DNA from: Scatolibacter rhodanostii
GTDB lineage: Bacteria > Bacillota > Clostridia > Oscillospirales > Acutalibacteraceae
DNA length: 64,000 bases
Direction of reading: 5' to 3'
Assembly: GCF_900197595.1 (NCBI RefSeq)
Contig: NZ_FZLO01000005.1
Coordinates: 62,001 to 126,000 of the forward strand
How positions within the stretch are numbered: the stretch's first letter is position 1; each line of letters starts with the position of its first letter. Both the position numbers and the translations under genes were made by a program. Shown one piece after another: positions 8,004-17,625 of this stretch. Under the pieces are notes generated by a model. It saw only the letters and a program-made list of their open reading frames with translations. It made no database searches and was not told the origin of the DNA.

Positions 8004-9599
8004 GTGAAAAAAAGAAGTTATGGACTTTATATGCTGTTGATTTTTTTGCTGGGAATGGCCTCTTGGTCAATGGCACGAACATCAACGGAAAAAGCTTATT
8101 TAGAAGCTGCCAATCAACAAGGTGCTTATAAGCTGACAGTTACTTCTTCACGAGGTATGATTTATGACCGCGACAAAGAACCGCTTGTAAACAGAGAAGA
8201 AAAAACAGTGGCGGCAGTAGCGCCATCGGTGGAGATATTGGCGCAGCTCAATGCATCGGCAACAGCAGAGGAAAGAAAAATTTTTGCCTCCTATTTAGAA
8301 AGCGGAAAGCCTTTTTTATACACGGTTGGGGCAGAAACTGAATATGAAAACATAGACGTATTTAACATTACCAGCCGCTATACTGAAAATCAGATTGCAC
8401 CTCATATCATTGGGTATACCGACAGCACAGGTAACGGCGTGAGTGGCATAGAATTGGCAATGAACGACGTACTAATGCGAAACTATGGAGAAATTGCGGT
8501 ATATTATCAAACCGATGCTTTAGGCAGAGTCATTCCGGGGGCTTCAAGAGAAATTGTTGACACAACCGAAAGAAGCAAAGCCGGAGTTGTGCTGACGCTT
8601 GATGGGATGATACAAAACAGAGCGGAGATTCTTGCTGAAAAACTAGGCAAAGGCAGCATTATTGTAACCGAAGTGCCTAACAATGAAATAAGAGGTTTGG
8701 CAAGTGTGCCTGATTATTCTCCTGTCACATTGGGAGAAGTCATGAATCGTGAAGATTCTCCGCTGGTCAATCGGGCACTTTCGGCTTATAGCCCCGGTTC
8801 GGTATTCAAGCTTGCCGTAGCGGCACAAGCCATTGAAAGTGGCTTAGACGGCTTTATATTTAACTGCAAAGGTTTTGCTACCGTGAATGGTATGAATTTC
8901 CATTGTTTTAATAATATAGCGCATGGTAAGGTGGATTTATTGGGAGCAATAGAAAATTCTTGCAATGCCTATTTTATTCATTTAGGAGAGCGAATAGGAG
9001 CATCTCCGCTGCTTTCGATGACGTCTAACTTAGGCTTTGGGAAAAGTCTGACATTAGCAGAGGGATTAACTGCCGCACAGGGAAATTTACCGACCACAGA
9101 AGAACTGCAAAACGAGCGCGCCTTTGCCAATTTTTCTTTTGGACAAGGCAGCGTGACGGTTACACCGCTGCAAGTGGCAGCTATGGTCAATACGATTGCT
9201 TCTGGCGGCGAATATGCACAGCCAAAACTGATTGAGGGTGTTGTCAATGATTCGCTGGATTTTATAGATTCGTATGTTTCAGAGGTGTCTAAAGTTAGAA
9301 TCATGCAAACCCAAACGGCAGAAAAATTGCAAGAAGCGATGGAACAAGTTGTTGAAAGCGGTACGGGCGAAAGAGGTAAACCAAAACGATTAAAAGCAGG
9401 CGCAAAAACGGGGACAGCTCAAACCGGAATTTATGAAGAGGGGGAAGAAAAGAATCATTATTGGTATGCCGGTTATGTTTGCGACGACACAGAACCTCGT
9501 TATGTTATCGTGATTATGCGAGAATCTGTGGTAGATGATAAGGGGCTAACAGCGTCGCTATTTAAAGAAATGGCAGACTATCTTGAAACACAAATATAA
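8004..9599 (+). CDS. Class B penicillin-binding protein (peptidoglycan D,D-transpeptidase)
   Basis: A 531-residue membrane-anchored transpeptidase that cross-links peptidoglycan. One N-terminal helix (YMLLIFLLGMASWSM) is followed by the pedestal domain starting SSRGMIYDRDKEPL. The transpeptidase domain has SVFK (266-269, nucleophile Ser266), SCN (319-321) and KTG (468-470). It is shorter than FtsI/SpoVD and has no PASTA domain, resembling PbpA-type proteins. I chose the GTG at 8004, six bases after GGGGAGGT; an upstream ATG at 7968 has no ribosome site. The next gene, alaS, has its own promoter and T-box. Confidence 0.9.
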   Translation: MKKRSYGLYMLLIFLLGMASWSMARTSTEKAYLEAANQQGAYKLTVTSSRGMIYDRDKEPLVNREEKTVAAVAPSVEILAQLNASATAEERKIFASYLESGKPFLYTVGAETEYENIDVFNITSRYTENQIAPHIIGYTDSTGNGVSGIELAMNDVLMRNYGEIAVYYQTDALGRVIPGASREIVDTTERSKAGVVLTLDGMIQNRAEILAEKLGKGSIIVTEVPNNEIRGLASVPDYSPVTLGEVMNREDSPLVNRALSAYSPGSVFKLAVAAQAIESGLDGFIFNCKGFATVNGMNFHCFNNIAHGKVDLLGAIENSCNAYFIHLGERIGASPLLSMTSNLGFGKSLTLAEGLTAAQGNLPTTEELQNERAFANFSFGQGSVTVTPLQVAAMVNTIASGGEYAQPKLIEGVVNDSLDFIDSYVSEVSKVRIMQTQTAEKLQEAMEQVVESGTGERGKPKRLKAGAKTGTAQTGIYEEGEEKNHYWYAGYVCDDTEPRYVIVIMRESVVDDKGLTASLFKEMADYLETQI

Positions 9600-9625
9600 A
9601 ACGTAAATTTTGTAGAGATAGGGCA

Positions 9626-9654
9626 TTGACAGAAACTAGTGTTCAGAATATAAT
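9626..9654 (+). promoter_or_regulatory. Consensus sigma-A promoter of the alaS T-box transcript
   Basis: TTGACA (9626-9631), a 17-bp spacer and TATAAT (9649-9654) are all perfect consensus. Transcription should start near 9661 and run into the T-box leader. Confidence 0.85.
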
Positions 9655-9660
9655 AAAGAC

Positions 9661-9912
9661 AAGAAATATACTTGTGCAGAGAAGATGTTTTTTTGGTGCT
9701 TTTAAAGAGAGATAGGGCTAGGCTGAAAACCTGTCAGAGCTACAAAAAAGCAGGCCGCTCATTTTGGTTTGATAAACCGGCACACCGCTGCGAGAGCAGG
9801 GCGTCAATCGGCGTTAACGATGAAAAAGCGGCGCTTTAGCGCAATTTGGGTGGTACCACGGAGATTTTGCCTTCGTCCCTGTTACAGAGGGATTGAAGGC
9901 TTTTTTGTGTGT
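9661..9912 (+). promoter_or_regulatory. T-box riboswitch leader of alaS
   Basis: The leader carries the T-box core GGGTGGTACCACGG at 9848-9861; the usual form is GGGTGGTACCGCGG. A terminator stem at 9869-9900 (GCCTTC.TCCCT / AGAGGGA..GAAGGC) is followed by T6. In this class, uncharged tRNA pairs with a specifier codon in stem I and with the T-box bulge, which stabilises the antiterminator and lets transcription continue. The downstream gene predicts tRNA-Ala. A candidate specifier GCU followed by A lies at 9739-9741, about 110 bases before the T-box, but I cannot fold stem I with certainty. Confidence 0.88.
9869..9907 (+). terminator. T-box-controlled terminator
   Basis: A stem of about 11 bp with two small mismatches and loop GTTAC is followed by a T-run from 9901. 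It is the OFF structure of the alaS T-box. Confidence 0.8.
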
Positions 9913-9973
9913 TTAAACCATGTTTTCAGAACAAGAAAATGAAACTATATTTTCAAAAAGGATGGCTGCAACA

Positions 9974-12604
9974 ATGAAATGGATGGGACTAAATGAACTG
10001 AGAGAGTCTTTCTTGCACTTTTATGAAACCAAAGAGCACACTCGTCTGCCTAGTTTTTCGCTAGTGCCAAAAGATGATAACAGTCTCTTGCTGATCAACT
10101 CGGGCATGGCGCCGATGAAAAAATTCTTTATGGGTGAGGTAACACCGCCAAGCAAACGTGTGACCACTTGCCAAAAATGTATTCGTAATAATGACATTGA
10201 CAATGTGGGTATTACCTCTCGTCACTTGACTTATTTTGAAATGCTCGGCAACTTCTCTTTCGGTGATTATTTCAAACCGCAGGCAATTGCTTGGGCATGG
10301 GAGTTCTTTACAGAAACCTTGAAGATTCCAAAAGAATTGCTGCATATTTCTGTTTATCTTGAAGATGACGATGCCTATGATATTTGGACAAAAGAAATCG
10401 GGATTGACCCTTCGCACATGGTGCGCCTTGGCAAAGAAGATAACTTCTGGGAGCACGGCACAGGTCCTTGCGGCCCTTGTTCTGAAATCTATTTTGACCG
10501 TGGTGACGACACAGGCTGTGGCAAACCAACCTGTGCAGCTGGCTGTGAATGTGACCGCTTTGTAGAAGTGGGCAACATTGTTTTCTCCCAGTTTGAATCA
10601 GACGGCAAAGGCACGTATACCCCTCTTGCCAAGCCAAACATTGATTTCGGCATGGGTCTTGAAAGATTGGCTTGTGTTGTGCAGGGTGTAGACAACGTGT
10701 TTGAAATTGACACCATGCAGGCCATTATTTCTCATATCGCCAAGATTGCCGGAACAGAATACAAAGTCGACGATAAAAAAGACGTTTCCATTAAAGTTAT
10801 TGCTGACCATATCCGTAGTATTACCTTTATGACAGGCGACGGTGTAATGGGCTCAAACGAGGGCAGAGGCTATGTTCTGCGCCGTTTGATTCGTCGTGCT
10901 GCTCGTCATGGTAAGCTCTTGGGTATTCAAGGTGTATTTTTGACCGATGTAGCAGAAACGGTTATTGAGATTAACCAATCTGCTTATCCTGAACTCGGGG
11001 AAAAGAGAGAGATGATTCTCAATCTGATTCGCAACGAAGAAGACAGCTTTTCTCGTACCATTGACCAGGGACTTTCAATCTTAAATAACATTGTTGAGAA
11101 GTTGGACAGCAAAACGCTTTCAGGCGATGATGCTTTCCTTTTGAACGACACGTATGGATTCCCCCTGGATTTAACTAGAGAAATCTTAGCGGAAAAGAAT
11201 ATAGAAGTTGACGAAGAACGCTTTGGAGAGCTGATGAAACAGCAAAAAGAGCGTGCCAGACAGGCAAGAAAAGACTCTGATACCGATGCGTGGGCAGGCG
11301 AAAGCGATGCCGCTGAACATCTAGCTGCTACTGAATTTGTCGGCTATCATGAGTGGATGAGCGAATCTAAGATTGTAGCCATGATTCAAGGCGGCGCTTT
11401 GGTTGAATCAGCCAGTGCAGGCGATGACATTATTGTCGTGCTGGATAAAACTCCTTTCTATGCAGAAGGCGGTGGGCAGACAGCTGATATCGGTGTGATG
11501 ATGTGCGGTGGGGCAAAACTAAACATTGTTGGCGTCACCAAAAACAGTGTAGGTGTATTTTTGCACCGTGCAACAGTAGAAAGCGGTACGATTAAGACAG
11601 GCGACAATATCAATGCTCTCATTGATGCCAATTATCGCAATGCTGTGATGCGCAATCACACGGCGGCTCACCTTTTGCAAGCAGCTTTGCGCCAAGTGCT
11701 AGGTGAACACGTTGAACAGGCAGGGCAGCTTGTCAATGCCAAGCATGTGCGTTTTGACTTTACTCATTTTTCGGCTCTCACAGCAGAAGAAACAGCACAA
11801 ATTGAGGGAAAAGTCAATGAAGTTATCTTACAAGCACTGCCGGTTACAGTAGCTGAAATGAGCGTAGAAGAAGCTAAAAAAGCAGGCGCTATGGCTTTGT
11901 TCGGTGAAAAATACGGCGATGTCGTGCGTATGGTTTCAGCAGGAGAATTCTCCAAAGAGCTTTGCGGCGGAACACATGTTGATAATACATCTAAGATTGG
12001 TTTATTCAAAATTGTGACGGAATCCTCAGTTGCCTCTGGTGTGCGCAGAATTGAGGGCGTAACAGGCGAAGGCGTTTTAGACTTAATCGGTAGTTATCAA
12101 AATATGATAGCAGCAGCCGTAAAATCGCTGAAAATCGGAAATTACAGTGCATTGCCAACCCGTATTGCAACCTTGCTGACAGAACTGCGCGAAAAAGATA
12201 AAATGATTGAAAGTCTGAATGCAAAGCTCGCTTCAGGCAATGTAGAAAGTCTATTTCAAAACGCAGAAGATGTTGGGGGAATCAAAGTGATTACGGCCAC
12301 ATTTAATGATATTGAGGCAGAAGCACTGAAAGTTATGTGTGATAAAGTCAAGGATAAACAAGAGCCGACCGTGGCTGTTTTGGCAGGCAAAAATGCAGAG
12401 AAAATCATGTTGGTTGCCGGAGCCAATCAGGCGGCACAAAAACTAGGTGTCAAAGCCGGAAATCTTGTAAAAGAAGTGGCTGTTCTCACAGACGGCAACG
12501 GCGGTGGACGTCCTGATTTTGCGATGGCTGGTGCCAAAGACGAGAGCAAATTGTCGGCAGCCTTGGCAGAAGTGCATACCATCGTGAAAGCAATGCTGGG
12601 GTAA
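9974..12604 (+). CDS. alaS: Alanyl-tRNA synthetase
   Basis: Charges tRNA-Ala and edits mischarged Ser/Gly. The class II catalytic core begins MKWMGLNELRESFLHFYE and contains RXTTCQKCIRNNDIDNVG-type motif 2. The editing domain has HTAAH and CGGTH zinc-binding motifs, and the C-terminal DHHA1 domain ends NGGGRPDFAMAGAKD. With the ATG at 9974 the product is 876 residues, normal for the family, and AAAAAGGA lies about 11 bases upstream. ATGs at 9962 and 9920 are in frame but have poor ribosome spacing or none, and they add residues absent from most homologues. Expression is set by the T-box leader. Confidence 0.96.
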   Translation: MKWMGLNELRESFLHFYETKEHTRLPSFSLVPKDDNSLLLINSGMAPMKKFFMGEVTPPSKRVTTCQKCIRNNDIDNVGITSRHLTYFEMLGNFSFGDYFKPQAIAWAWEFFTETLKIPKELLHISVYLEDDDAYDIWTKEIGIDPSHMVRLGKEDNFWEHGTGPCGPCSEIYFDRGDDTGCGKPTCAAGCECDRFVEVGNIVFSQFESDGKGTYTPLAKPNIDFGMGLERLACVVQGVDNVFEIDTMQAIISHIAKIAGTEYKVDDKKDVSIKVIADHIRSITFMTGDGVMGSNEGRGYVLRRLIRRAARHGKLLGIQGVFLTDVAETVIEINQSAYPELGEKREMILNLIRNEEDSFSRTIDQGLSILNNIVEKLDSKTLSGDDAFLLNDTYGFPLDLTREILAEKNIEVDEERFGELMKQQKERARQARKDSDTDAWAGESDAAEHLAATEFVGYHEWMSESKIVAMIQGGALVESASAGDDIIVVLDKTPFYAEGGGQTADIGVMMCGGAKLNIVGVTKNSVGVFLHRATVESGTIKTGDNINALIDANYRNAVMRNHTAAHLLQAALRQVLGEHVEQAGQLVNAKHVRFDFTHFSALTAEETAQIEGKVNEVILQALPVTVAEMSVEEAKKAGAMALFGEKYGDVVRMVSAGEFSKELCGGTHVDNTSKIGLFKIVTESSVASGVRRIEGVTGEGVLDLIGSYQNMIAAAVKSLKIGNYSALPTRIATLLTELREKDKMIESLNAKLASGNVESLFQNAEDVGGIKVITATFNDIEAEALKVMCDKVKDKQEPTVAVLAGKNAEKIMLVAGANQAAQKLGVKAGNLVKEVAVLTDGNGGGRPDFAMAGAKDESKLSAALAEVHTIVKAMLG

Positions 12605-12746
12605 AAATAAAACAAAGGTTGCACCGTATGATTCACAATTTGGCAAAGCTCATGAGAGAGTCTGCTGAACAGTTCAAATTGATTATACGGTTCACCGAGT
12701 TTTTAAGTAATCAATCAGGGTTGAGCCCGGAAAGGTAGGGAAGAAC

Positions 12747-13085
12747 ATGGATTGTATTTTTTGCAAAATCGCCAACGGAGAAATTCCAAGTACCAAAGTG
12801 TATGAAGATGATTTGGTGCTGGCCTTTAAAGACTTAGAACCGCAGGCTCCTGTACATGTGTTGTTTATACCCAAAGAGCACATTGCGTCAGCAGCCGATA
12901 TTACGCCAGAAAACAGCCATTTGGTTGCTCACATTTATGAAGCTGCTGCCAAAGTAGCAAAGGATTTGGAGCTAGAAAACGGCTTTAGAATTGTCACCAA
13001 TGTGGGAGAAGATGGGCAGCAGAGTGTCAAACACCTGCATTTTCATATGCTCGGTGGTCGCGGTATGCACTGGCCGCCCGGATAA
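12747..13085 (+). CDS. HIT family nucleotide-binding protein (HinT-like)
   Basis: A 112-residue histidine triad protein. It starts CIFCKIANGEIPSTKVYEDD and ends with the triad HLHFHMLGGRGMHWPPG (H-x-H-x-H), the active site for hydrolysis of adenosine phosphoramidates and related AMP conjugates. Cys residues near the N-terminus (CIFC) are typical of zinc-binding HinT members. It follows alaS by 142 bp; a functional link to aminoacyl-adenylate clean-up is known for some family members but not shown here. Confidence 0.92.
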   Translation: MDCIFCKIANGEIPSTKVYEDDLVLAFKDLEPQAPVHVLFIPKEHIASAADITPENSHLVAHIYEAAAKVAKDLELENGFRIVTNVGEDGQQSVKHLHFHMLGGRGMHWPPG

Positions 13086-13099
13086 TGAAGTGAAATCAA

Positions 13100-13129
13100 G
13101 AAGCATATTCGCTTTAGCGTGTATGCTTC
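13100..13129 (+). promoter_or_regulatory. Hairpin between HIT and PRTase genes
   Basis: GAAGCATA and TATGCTTC form an 8-bp stem with a GC-containing loop. No T-run follows. It may be a processing or pausing site; function unknown. Confidence 0.3.
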
Positions 13130-13251
13130 TGAAATGATGAAAGGCAAGAAATTTTGCTAACAATTTGCTTGCAGATTGTTGTGGCTTTTTAGCAAGGCGT
13201 GAATGTAGCTCAACCACGCTATCAAACTTAGGCACGATTTGGGAGGAAAAT

Positions 13252-13791
13252 ATGGAATATTATGAAATGAAGATAGCCGGATGTGATAGAAAACTGCCGA
13301 TTTGTCCAATTAATGAAAAACTGGATATCGCCGGATTTGTCATGTTCAGTGACGTAGAAATCACAGAGAAAACGGCAGAAGCTTTGATGGAAAAATGCCC
13401 CGAGCACGACATCATTGTCACCGCAGAATCCAAGGGGATTCCGCTGGCTTATGAAATGGCAAGAATAGGCTGCCGCAATTATGTGGTTGCCAGAAAAGGC
13501 GTGAAAGCCTATATGACAGACCCGATTTCTGTGGAAGTGAAGTCGATTACCACAAGCAGTGTGCAAAAGCTGTATCTGTCATCCAGTGACTGTGAAAACT
13601 TGAAAAATAAGAGAATTTTGATTGTAGATGATGTTATCAGCACAGGTGAATCTTTGCTGGCAATCGAAGAACTCTTGCACCGCATTGGCGGAAAAGTAGT
13701 GGGTAAAGCCTGCGTTTTGGCAGAAGGCGACGCCAAAGAGCGTGATGATATTATTTTCTTAGAGCCGCTGCCTCTTTTCTTTAAAGAATGA
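13252..13791 (+). CDS. Type I phosphoribosyltransferase (adenine PRTase-like)
   Basis: The 179-residue protein carries the PRPP-binding signature ILIVDDVISTGES (about residues 122-134) and a TAESKGIPLAYEMAR segment typical of adenine/xanthine-type PRTases. These enzymes make nucleoside monophosphates from free bases and PRPP; some paralogues are transcriptional regulators. The start at 13252 follows GGGAGG by 6 bases. Its stop overlaps the comEC start (ATGA), so the two are co-translated. The base specificity cannot be read from the sequence. Confidence 0.8.
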   Translation: MEYYEMKIAGCDRKLPICPINEKLDIAGFVMFSDVEITEKTAEALMEKCPEHDIIVTAESKGIPLAYEMARIGCRNYVVARKGVKAYMTDPISVEVKSITTSSVQKLYLSSSDCENLKNKRILIVDDVISTGESLLAIEELLHRIGGKVVGKACVLAEGDAKERDDIIFLEPLPLFFKE

Positions 13792-15968
13792 CAAGACCGT
13801 TTGCCGTCATAGGATTTGCCGCATTAGCGGCATTGATGGCTTGTGTTTTCATCGGAGATACTGTGGCTTTGGCACTATCAGCCGTGGGCATGGTTTGTTT
13901 TCTTGCCCTTTCTCTTTGGAAAAAGCGTGCGTTTTTTAAGCAATATGCAATTTTTTCAGTGGTACTGGTAACGGTATCACTGTCTCTTTTTTTGTATGGC
14001 TTTTCGGCTAGAATGAATTATGAACCTTATCAAACTTTAGAAGATACAGAAGCCACCATTACCGGAGAAATCATCGGATTCCCCGAAAATCAGTATGGGC
14101 GTTTTTATTATAAAGTAAAAATAGAGACTGTAACCATAGACGGTAAATTGGCTGAAATGAAACCATTCACCATTCGTTTATCGGCCTCAAAAGCAATTGA
14201 CTGTGAACCGTATGATAAGATTCAAACAGCGGTTAAATTTTTCACCCACAAAGAAAAGTTTGGATTTTCTTCGCAAAGCTCCTATTGGGCAAAAGGAATT
14301 CCCGTTTCGGCTTATATGAGCGATTATACTGCCAAAGTCACAGCAAACCCTGATAAACCGTTTACTTACTATTTTCAGAAGCTGGGCAAAACACTCAGCA
14401 AACAGCTACGATTCATGCTGCCCGATGAAGAAGCCGCAGTGACCAGCGCTATGCTGATTGGTGACCGTTCAGGCATTAGCAGCGACATCGATTTTGCTTT
14501 TCGCAAGACAGGTACAACCCACCTTTTGGTCGTGTCGGGTATGCACATGACGCTAATATCAGCGTTTATGCTGGGAATCCTCTCTTTTTTGAGAATACCT
14601 CGAAAAGCTGCCAATCTTATTACCATATTAGGTATCGTCGGTTTTGTATTGTTGACAGGACTGCAAACCTCGGTGATTCGAAGCGGTATTATGAGCATTG
14701 TCTATCTAACGGCTCAGCTGATTGATAGGGAGTCTGACAGCGTGAATTCGCTGGGATTTGCCACATTGCTAATTTGCCTGACTAATCCCATGGCAGGCGG
14801 TGATATTGGGTTCTTGCTTTCTGTATTTGCAACGCTTGGCATTCTAAAACTAACAAAACCGATAAATAATGGAATGATGAAACCTTTCATCAAGAGTAAG
14901 CGAATCAAAAAGCTTGTGGCAGTAGTAGTTTCTCCGCTTGCCGTTGGTCTTGCAGCAACAATTTTTGTCTTGCCCATCCAAATCTTTTTGTTTGGAGGGC
15001 TTTCACTCGTTGGACCTATGGCGACATTATTACTCTCCATACCCTCGACCGTTATGATTTATTTTGCTGTTTTTGCCCTTTTGCTTTGGCCGATTTACCT
15101 ACCATTATCTATGCCATTCACATTATTAACGGGGGTCTGTGCAAAACTTTCGGTGTGGATTGTGAATGTTATGGCAGAATTTGACGGTTATATCGGCATT
15201 ATGGAAGGGTATGGCGTGCTTGCCTTGTGCGGTATTTTGCTTTTGCTTGCTTTTCTATGTCTTTTCAAGCCGACCAAAACGACTAAAAAAACAGCTTTTG
15301 CTATGAGCCTCTTAATTATACTTACTTCAGTAGGCGTGCAAAGATGGCAGTATCGAGATAGTGTAACCGTTGCCGTATCCAGTTCGGGAACTTCTCCCAC
15401 TGTGGTTGTCATGCAAGGGGAAAAAGCGGCTGTGTTGGCGATAGAAGGGTACAATACCAATGCAGTTAGAGAAATTTTGATGAAAAATAATATCAGAGAG
15501 ATTAGTGGGTTGTTATTGGCTTCTGACAGCAGAGAAACGTTAACAGCTGCCGAAGAAATTCTCAAACACTATTCTGTCAGACAAATTGCCGTGCAGAACG
15601 ATGTTTATATTCCCCGAAACTTGAAAGAAAACTGGGAGAGAGTGCCTAAGCTGCTGTACAGCGATTCTGTCCAAGTCGATTGGCTTGAGGACATAGCGTG
15701 GGAGATTACCCAAAGCGGCATATGGCTTTCTTATGGAAATACGGAAATGATATTGGAAGTAGGAGAAATGCCGGATAGCCAAGCAGAGATAGTAATCACA
15801 GAAAAAATAGACTCAAAAGTGAATTCCCCGTTTACTGTTTTGCTTTCAGATGATATACTAGTAACAGAAAATGCCAAGCAAGGAGTATATCTATCCTCTG
15901 CGGCACAAAAAACAATTTATCTTGATCTTTTCCCCCATCAAAAAATGCAGATAAGGAGGGCAGATTGA
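13788..15968 (+). CDS. comEC: ComEC/Rec2 family DNA-uptake channel, degenerate C-terminal domain
   Basis: The 726-residue membrane protein has the ComEC order: N-terminal helices and an OB-like DUF4131 domain (about 1-190), then the Competence domain beginning near residue 215 with HLLVVSGMHMTLIS (about 245), and about eight further helices. ComEC forms the inner-membrane channel for single-stranded DNA in transformation. The C-terminal part (from about 520) aligns in position with the usual metallo-beta-lactamase nuclease domain, but no HxHxDH motif remains; where THPDxDH is expected the sequence reads LLASDSRETL. Overlapping stops and starts tie it to the PRTase and holA genes. Confidence 0.88.
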   Translation: MTRPFAVIGFAALAALMACVFIGDTVALALSAVGMVCFLALSLWKKRAFFKQYAIFSVVLVTVSLSLFLYGFSARMNYEPYQTLEDTEATITGEIIGFPENQYGRFYYKVKIETVTIDGKLAEMKPFTIRLSASKAIDCEPYDKIQTAVKFFTHKEKFGFSSQSSYWAKGIPVSAYMSDYTAKVTANPDKPFTYYFQKLGKTLSKQLRFMLPDEEAAVTSAMLIGDRSGISSDIDFAFRKTGTTHLLVVSGMHMTLISAFMLGILSFLRIPRKAANLITILGIVGFVLLTGLQTSVIRSGIMSIVYLTAQLIDRESDSVNSLGFATLLICLTNPMAGGDIGFLLSVFATLGILKLTKPINNGMMKPFIKSKRIKKLVAVVVSPLAVGLAATIFVLPIQIFLFGGLSLVGPMATLLLSIPSTVMIYFAVFALLLWPIYLPLSMPFTLLTGVCAKLSVWIVNVMAEFDGYIGIMEGYGVLALCGILLLLAFLCLFKPTKTTKKTAFAMSLLIILTSVGVQRWQYRDSVTVAVSSSGTSPTVVVMQGEKAAVLAIEGYNTNAVREILMKNNIREISGLLLASDSRETLTAAEEILKHYSVRQIAVQNDVYIPRNLKENWERVPKLLYSDSVQVDWLEDIAWEITQSGIWLSYGNTEMILEVGEMPDSQAEIVITEKIDSKVNSPFTVLLSDDILVTENAKQGVYLSSAAQKTIYLDLFPHQKMQIRRAD

Positions 15969-17017
15969 TGCCTTTAATACAAGAAACAGAATTGAAAAAA
16001 CAAATCTCACAGGCCAATTTTGCGCCTCTATATGTACTTTATGGGCAAGAAAAATATGTGCTGAATCAGGCAGCGAAACAATTGATTCAAAAAGCCGCCG
16101 GTCAAGATTTTTTGGAGTTCAATCTGAATGAGTTTAACTCGCAGGCAAGCATTGATAAAATTGCCGATGCTGCCGAAGCACTTCCGCTTATGGCAGAACG
16201 AAAATGCGTAGTTGTGGCAGATTGGAATCCTGACGAGAAAAACACGACAGAAGTTAAAAAACTGCATGAGCTTCTTGAGAATCTTTCTGACAGCACGGTG
16301 TTGATTTTTTATTTTCCAACAGTGGATGTGGGAGCGAAAAATCCTGCTAAGTGGAAAAATTTTCTCAAGAAAGCTACGGAAAAAGGAACTGTGATTGAGT
16401 TTAAACCGAGAGATTCAGCAGAGTTAATAAAACGAGTAATGCGCGAAGCTGAAAAGCGAAATTGCAGCTTCACAAAGCAAAATGCTGAATGCTTGGTGGA
16501 ATATACAGGCTCAGACCTGAAAGCCTTGATGAATGAAGTAGACAAGCTCTGTGCATTTGCAAATGAGAACGAAATCACAAGAACCATGATTGAACAGTTG
16601 GTCACCAAAAGCACGGAAACAACCGTGTTTTTGCTCGCCGATGCACTAGTGGGCGGCAACTATGAAAAAGCATATAAGCTCATGCACCAACTAGTTGATG
16701 GTGGTGAACAGCCTGTGGCAGTGTTGGCGGCACTCTCGTCGGCCTATGTTGACATGATGCGAGTTAAGGCGGCTGTGCAGAGTGGGCTCAATTTCTCCGC
16801 TCCGGCAGAGTACGGAGAATATCGCGGCAGAGAATTTCGTCTGCGAAAAGCAGAGAGAAACGCCAAGGCACTGCCGATTGAAGTGCTGAGAGAGAGCCTT
16901 TTGATTTTGCTTGATACCGATATTGCGCTAAAAAGTTCTAAAATGGAGGCTCCTATTTTAATGGATGCGCTGATTGCCAAGCTCTTACTTTGCACAAAAG
17001 GGGAGAAAGCCTCGTGA
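15968..17017 (+). CDS. holA: DNA polymerase III subunit delta
   Basis: A 349-residue clamp-loader subunit that opens the beta sliding clamp. Family features are the N-terminal FAPLYVLYGQEKYVLNQ, where the degenerate P-loop sits, the central YTGSDLKALMNEVDKL, and the C-terminal collar with LRKAERNAKALP and LLDTDIALKSS. The ATG at 15968 overlaps the comEC stop; an adjacent TTG at 15965 is also possible. AAGGAGG lies upstream. comEC-holA adjacency is common in Firmicutes. Confidence 0.93.
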   Translation: MPLIQETELKKQISQANFAPLYVLYGQEKYVLNQAAKQLIQKAAGQDFLEFNLNEFNSQASIDKIADAAEALPLMAERKCVVVADWNPDEKNTTEVKKLHELLENLSDSTVLIFYFPTVDVGAKNPAKWKNFLKKATEKGTVIEFKPRDSAELIKRVMREAEKRNCSFTKQNAECLVEYTGSDLKALMNEVDKLCAFANENEITRTMIEQLVTKSTETTVFLLADALVGGNYEKAYKLMHQLVDGGEQPVAVLAALSSAYVDMMRVKAAVQSGLNFSAPAEYGEYRGREFRLRKAERNAKALPIEVLRESLLILLDTDIALKSSKMEAPILMDALIAKLLLCTKGEKAS

Positions 17018-17625
17018 TTCAAGTAAAAGAAGCCATCATTGTAGAAGGAAAATACGACAAAATCAAGCTTTCTTCTTTGATTGACGGCGTGATTATTCCT
17101 ACCAATGGGTTTGGCATTTTTAAAGATAAAGAGAAAATGAAGCTGATTCGGCGATTGGCCGATACCAACGGCATTATTGTGTTGACAGACAGTGATTCGG
17201 CGGGATTCATGATTCGTGCAAAGCTTTCATCTGCCATCGACCCAGAGAAGATTAAACACGCTTATATTCCTGATATTTTAGGGAAAGAAAAGCGGAAAAA
17301 GACGGCCTCTAAAGAGGGTAAGCTTGGTGTTGAGGGAGTGGAAAGCAAGATTATTTTAGAAGCTTTGCGTGGGGCTGGTGCACAGGGAATCGCCGAAGAA
17401 AAGAGGCTTGCTGAAAAAATCACTAGGCAAGATTTTTATGAAGCTGGGCTAACCGGTGGTGATAATAGCCGCCAAAAAAGGCAAGAATTGCTGAAGCGGT
17501 TGGATCTTCCCGAAAATATGCCTGCTAATTCGCTTTTTAAAGTGCTTACAGCACTGTTCGATAGACAGGAGTTTTTTGCATTAGCACAAAATATTAAGAA
17601 TCGTGAGCAGGGGGATGCAGAATGA
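17014..17625 (+). CDS. rnmV: Toprim-DUF4093 protein, ribonuclease M5-like
   Basis: A 203-residue protein with an N-terminal Toprim domain: EAIIVEGKYDKIKL (catalytic Glu) and VLTDSDSAGFMIR (DxD), followed by the DUF4093 region. RNase M5 matures 5S rRNA in Bacillus. Start is GTG at 17014, overlapping the holA stop; GGGGAG lies 8 bases upstream. The 3' end overlaps the next gene by 4 bases. In Bacillus the gene lies near metS-tatD-ksgA; here it sits in the comEC-holA run instead. Confidence 0.85.
   Translation: MIQVKEAIIVEGKYDKIKLSSLIDGVIIPTNGFGIFKDKEKMKLIRRLADTNGIIVLTDSDSAGFMIRAKLSSAIDPEKIKHAYIPDILGKEKRKKTASKEGKLGVEGVESKIILEALRGAGAQGIAEEKRLAEKITRQDFYEAGLTGGDNSRQKRQELLKRLDLPENMPANSLFKVLTALFDRQEFFALAQNIKNREQGDAE

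Noticed and set aside
10061-10456. 131-codon minus-strand open frame inside alaS
   Set aside because: It lies fully within the highly conserved alaS catalytic core on the opposite strand and has no ribosome site.
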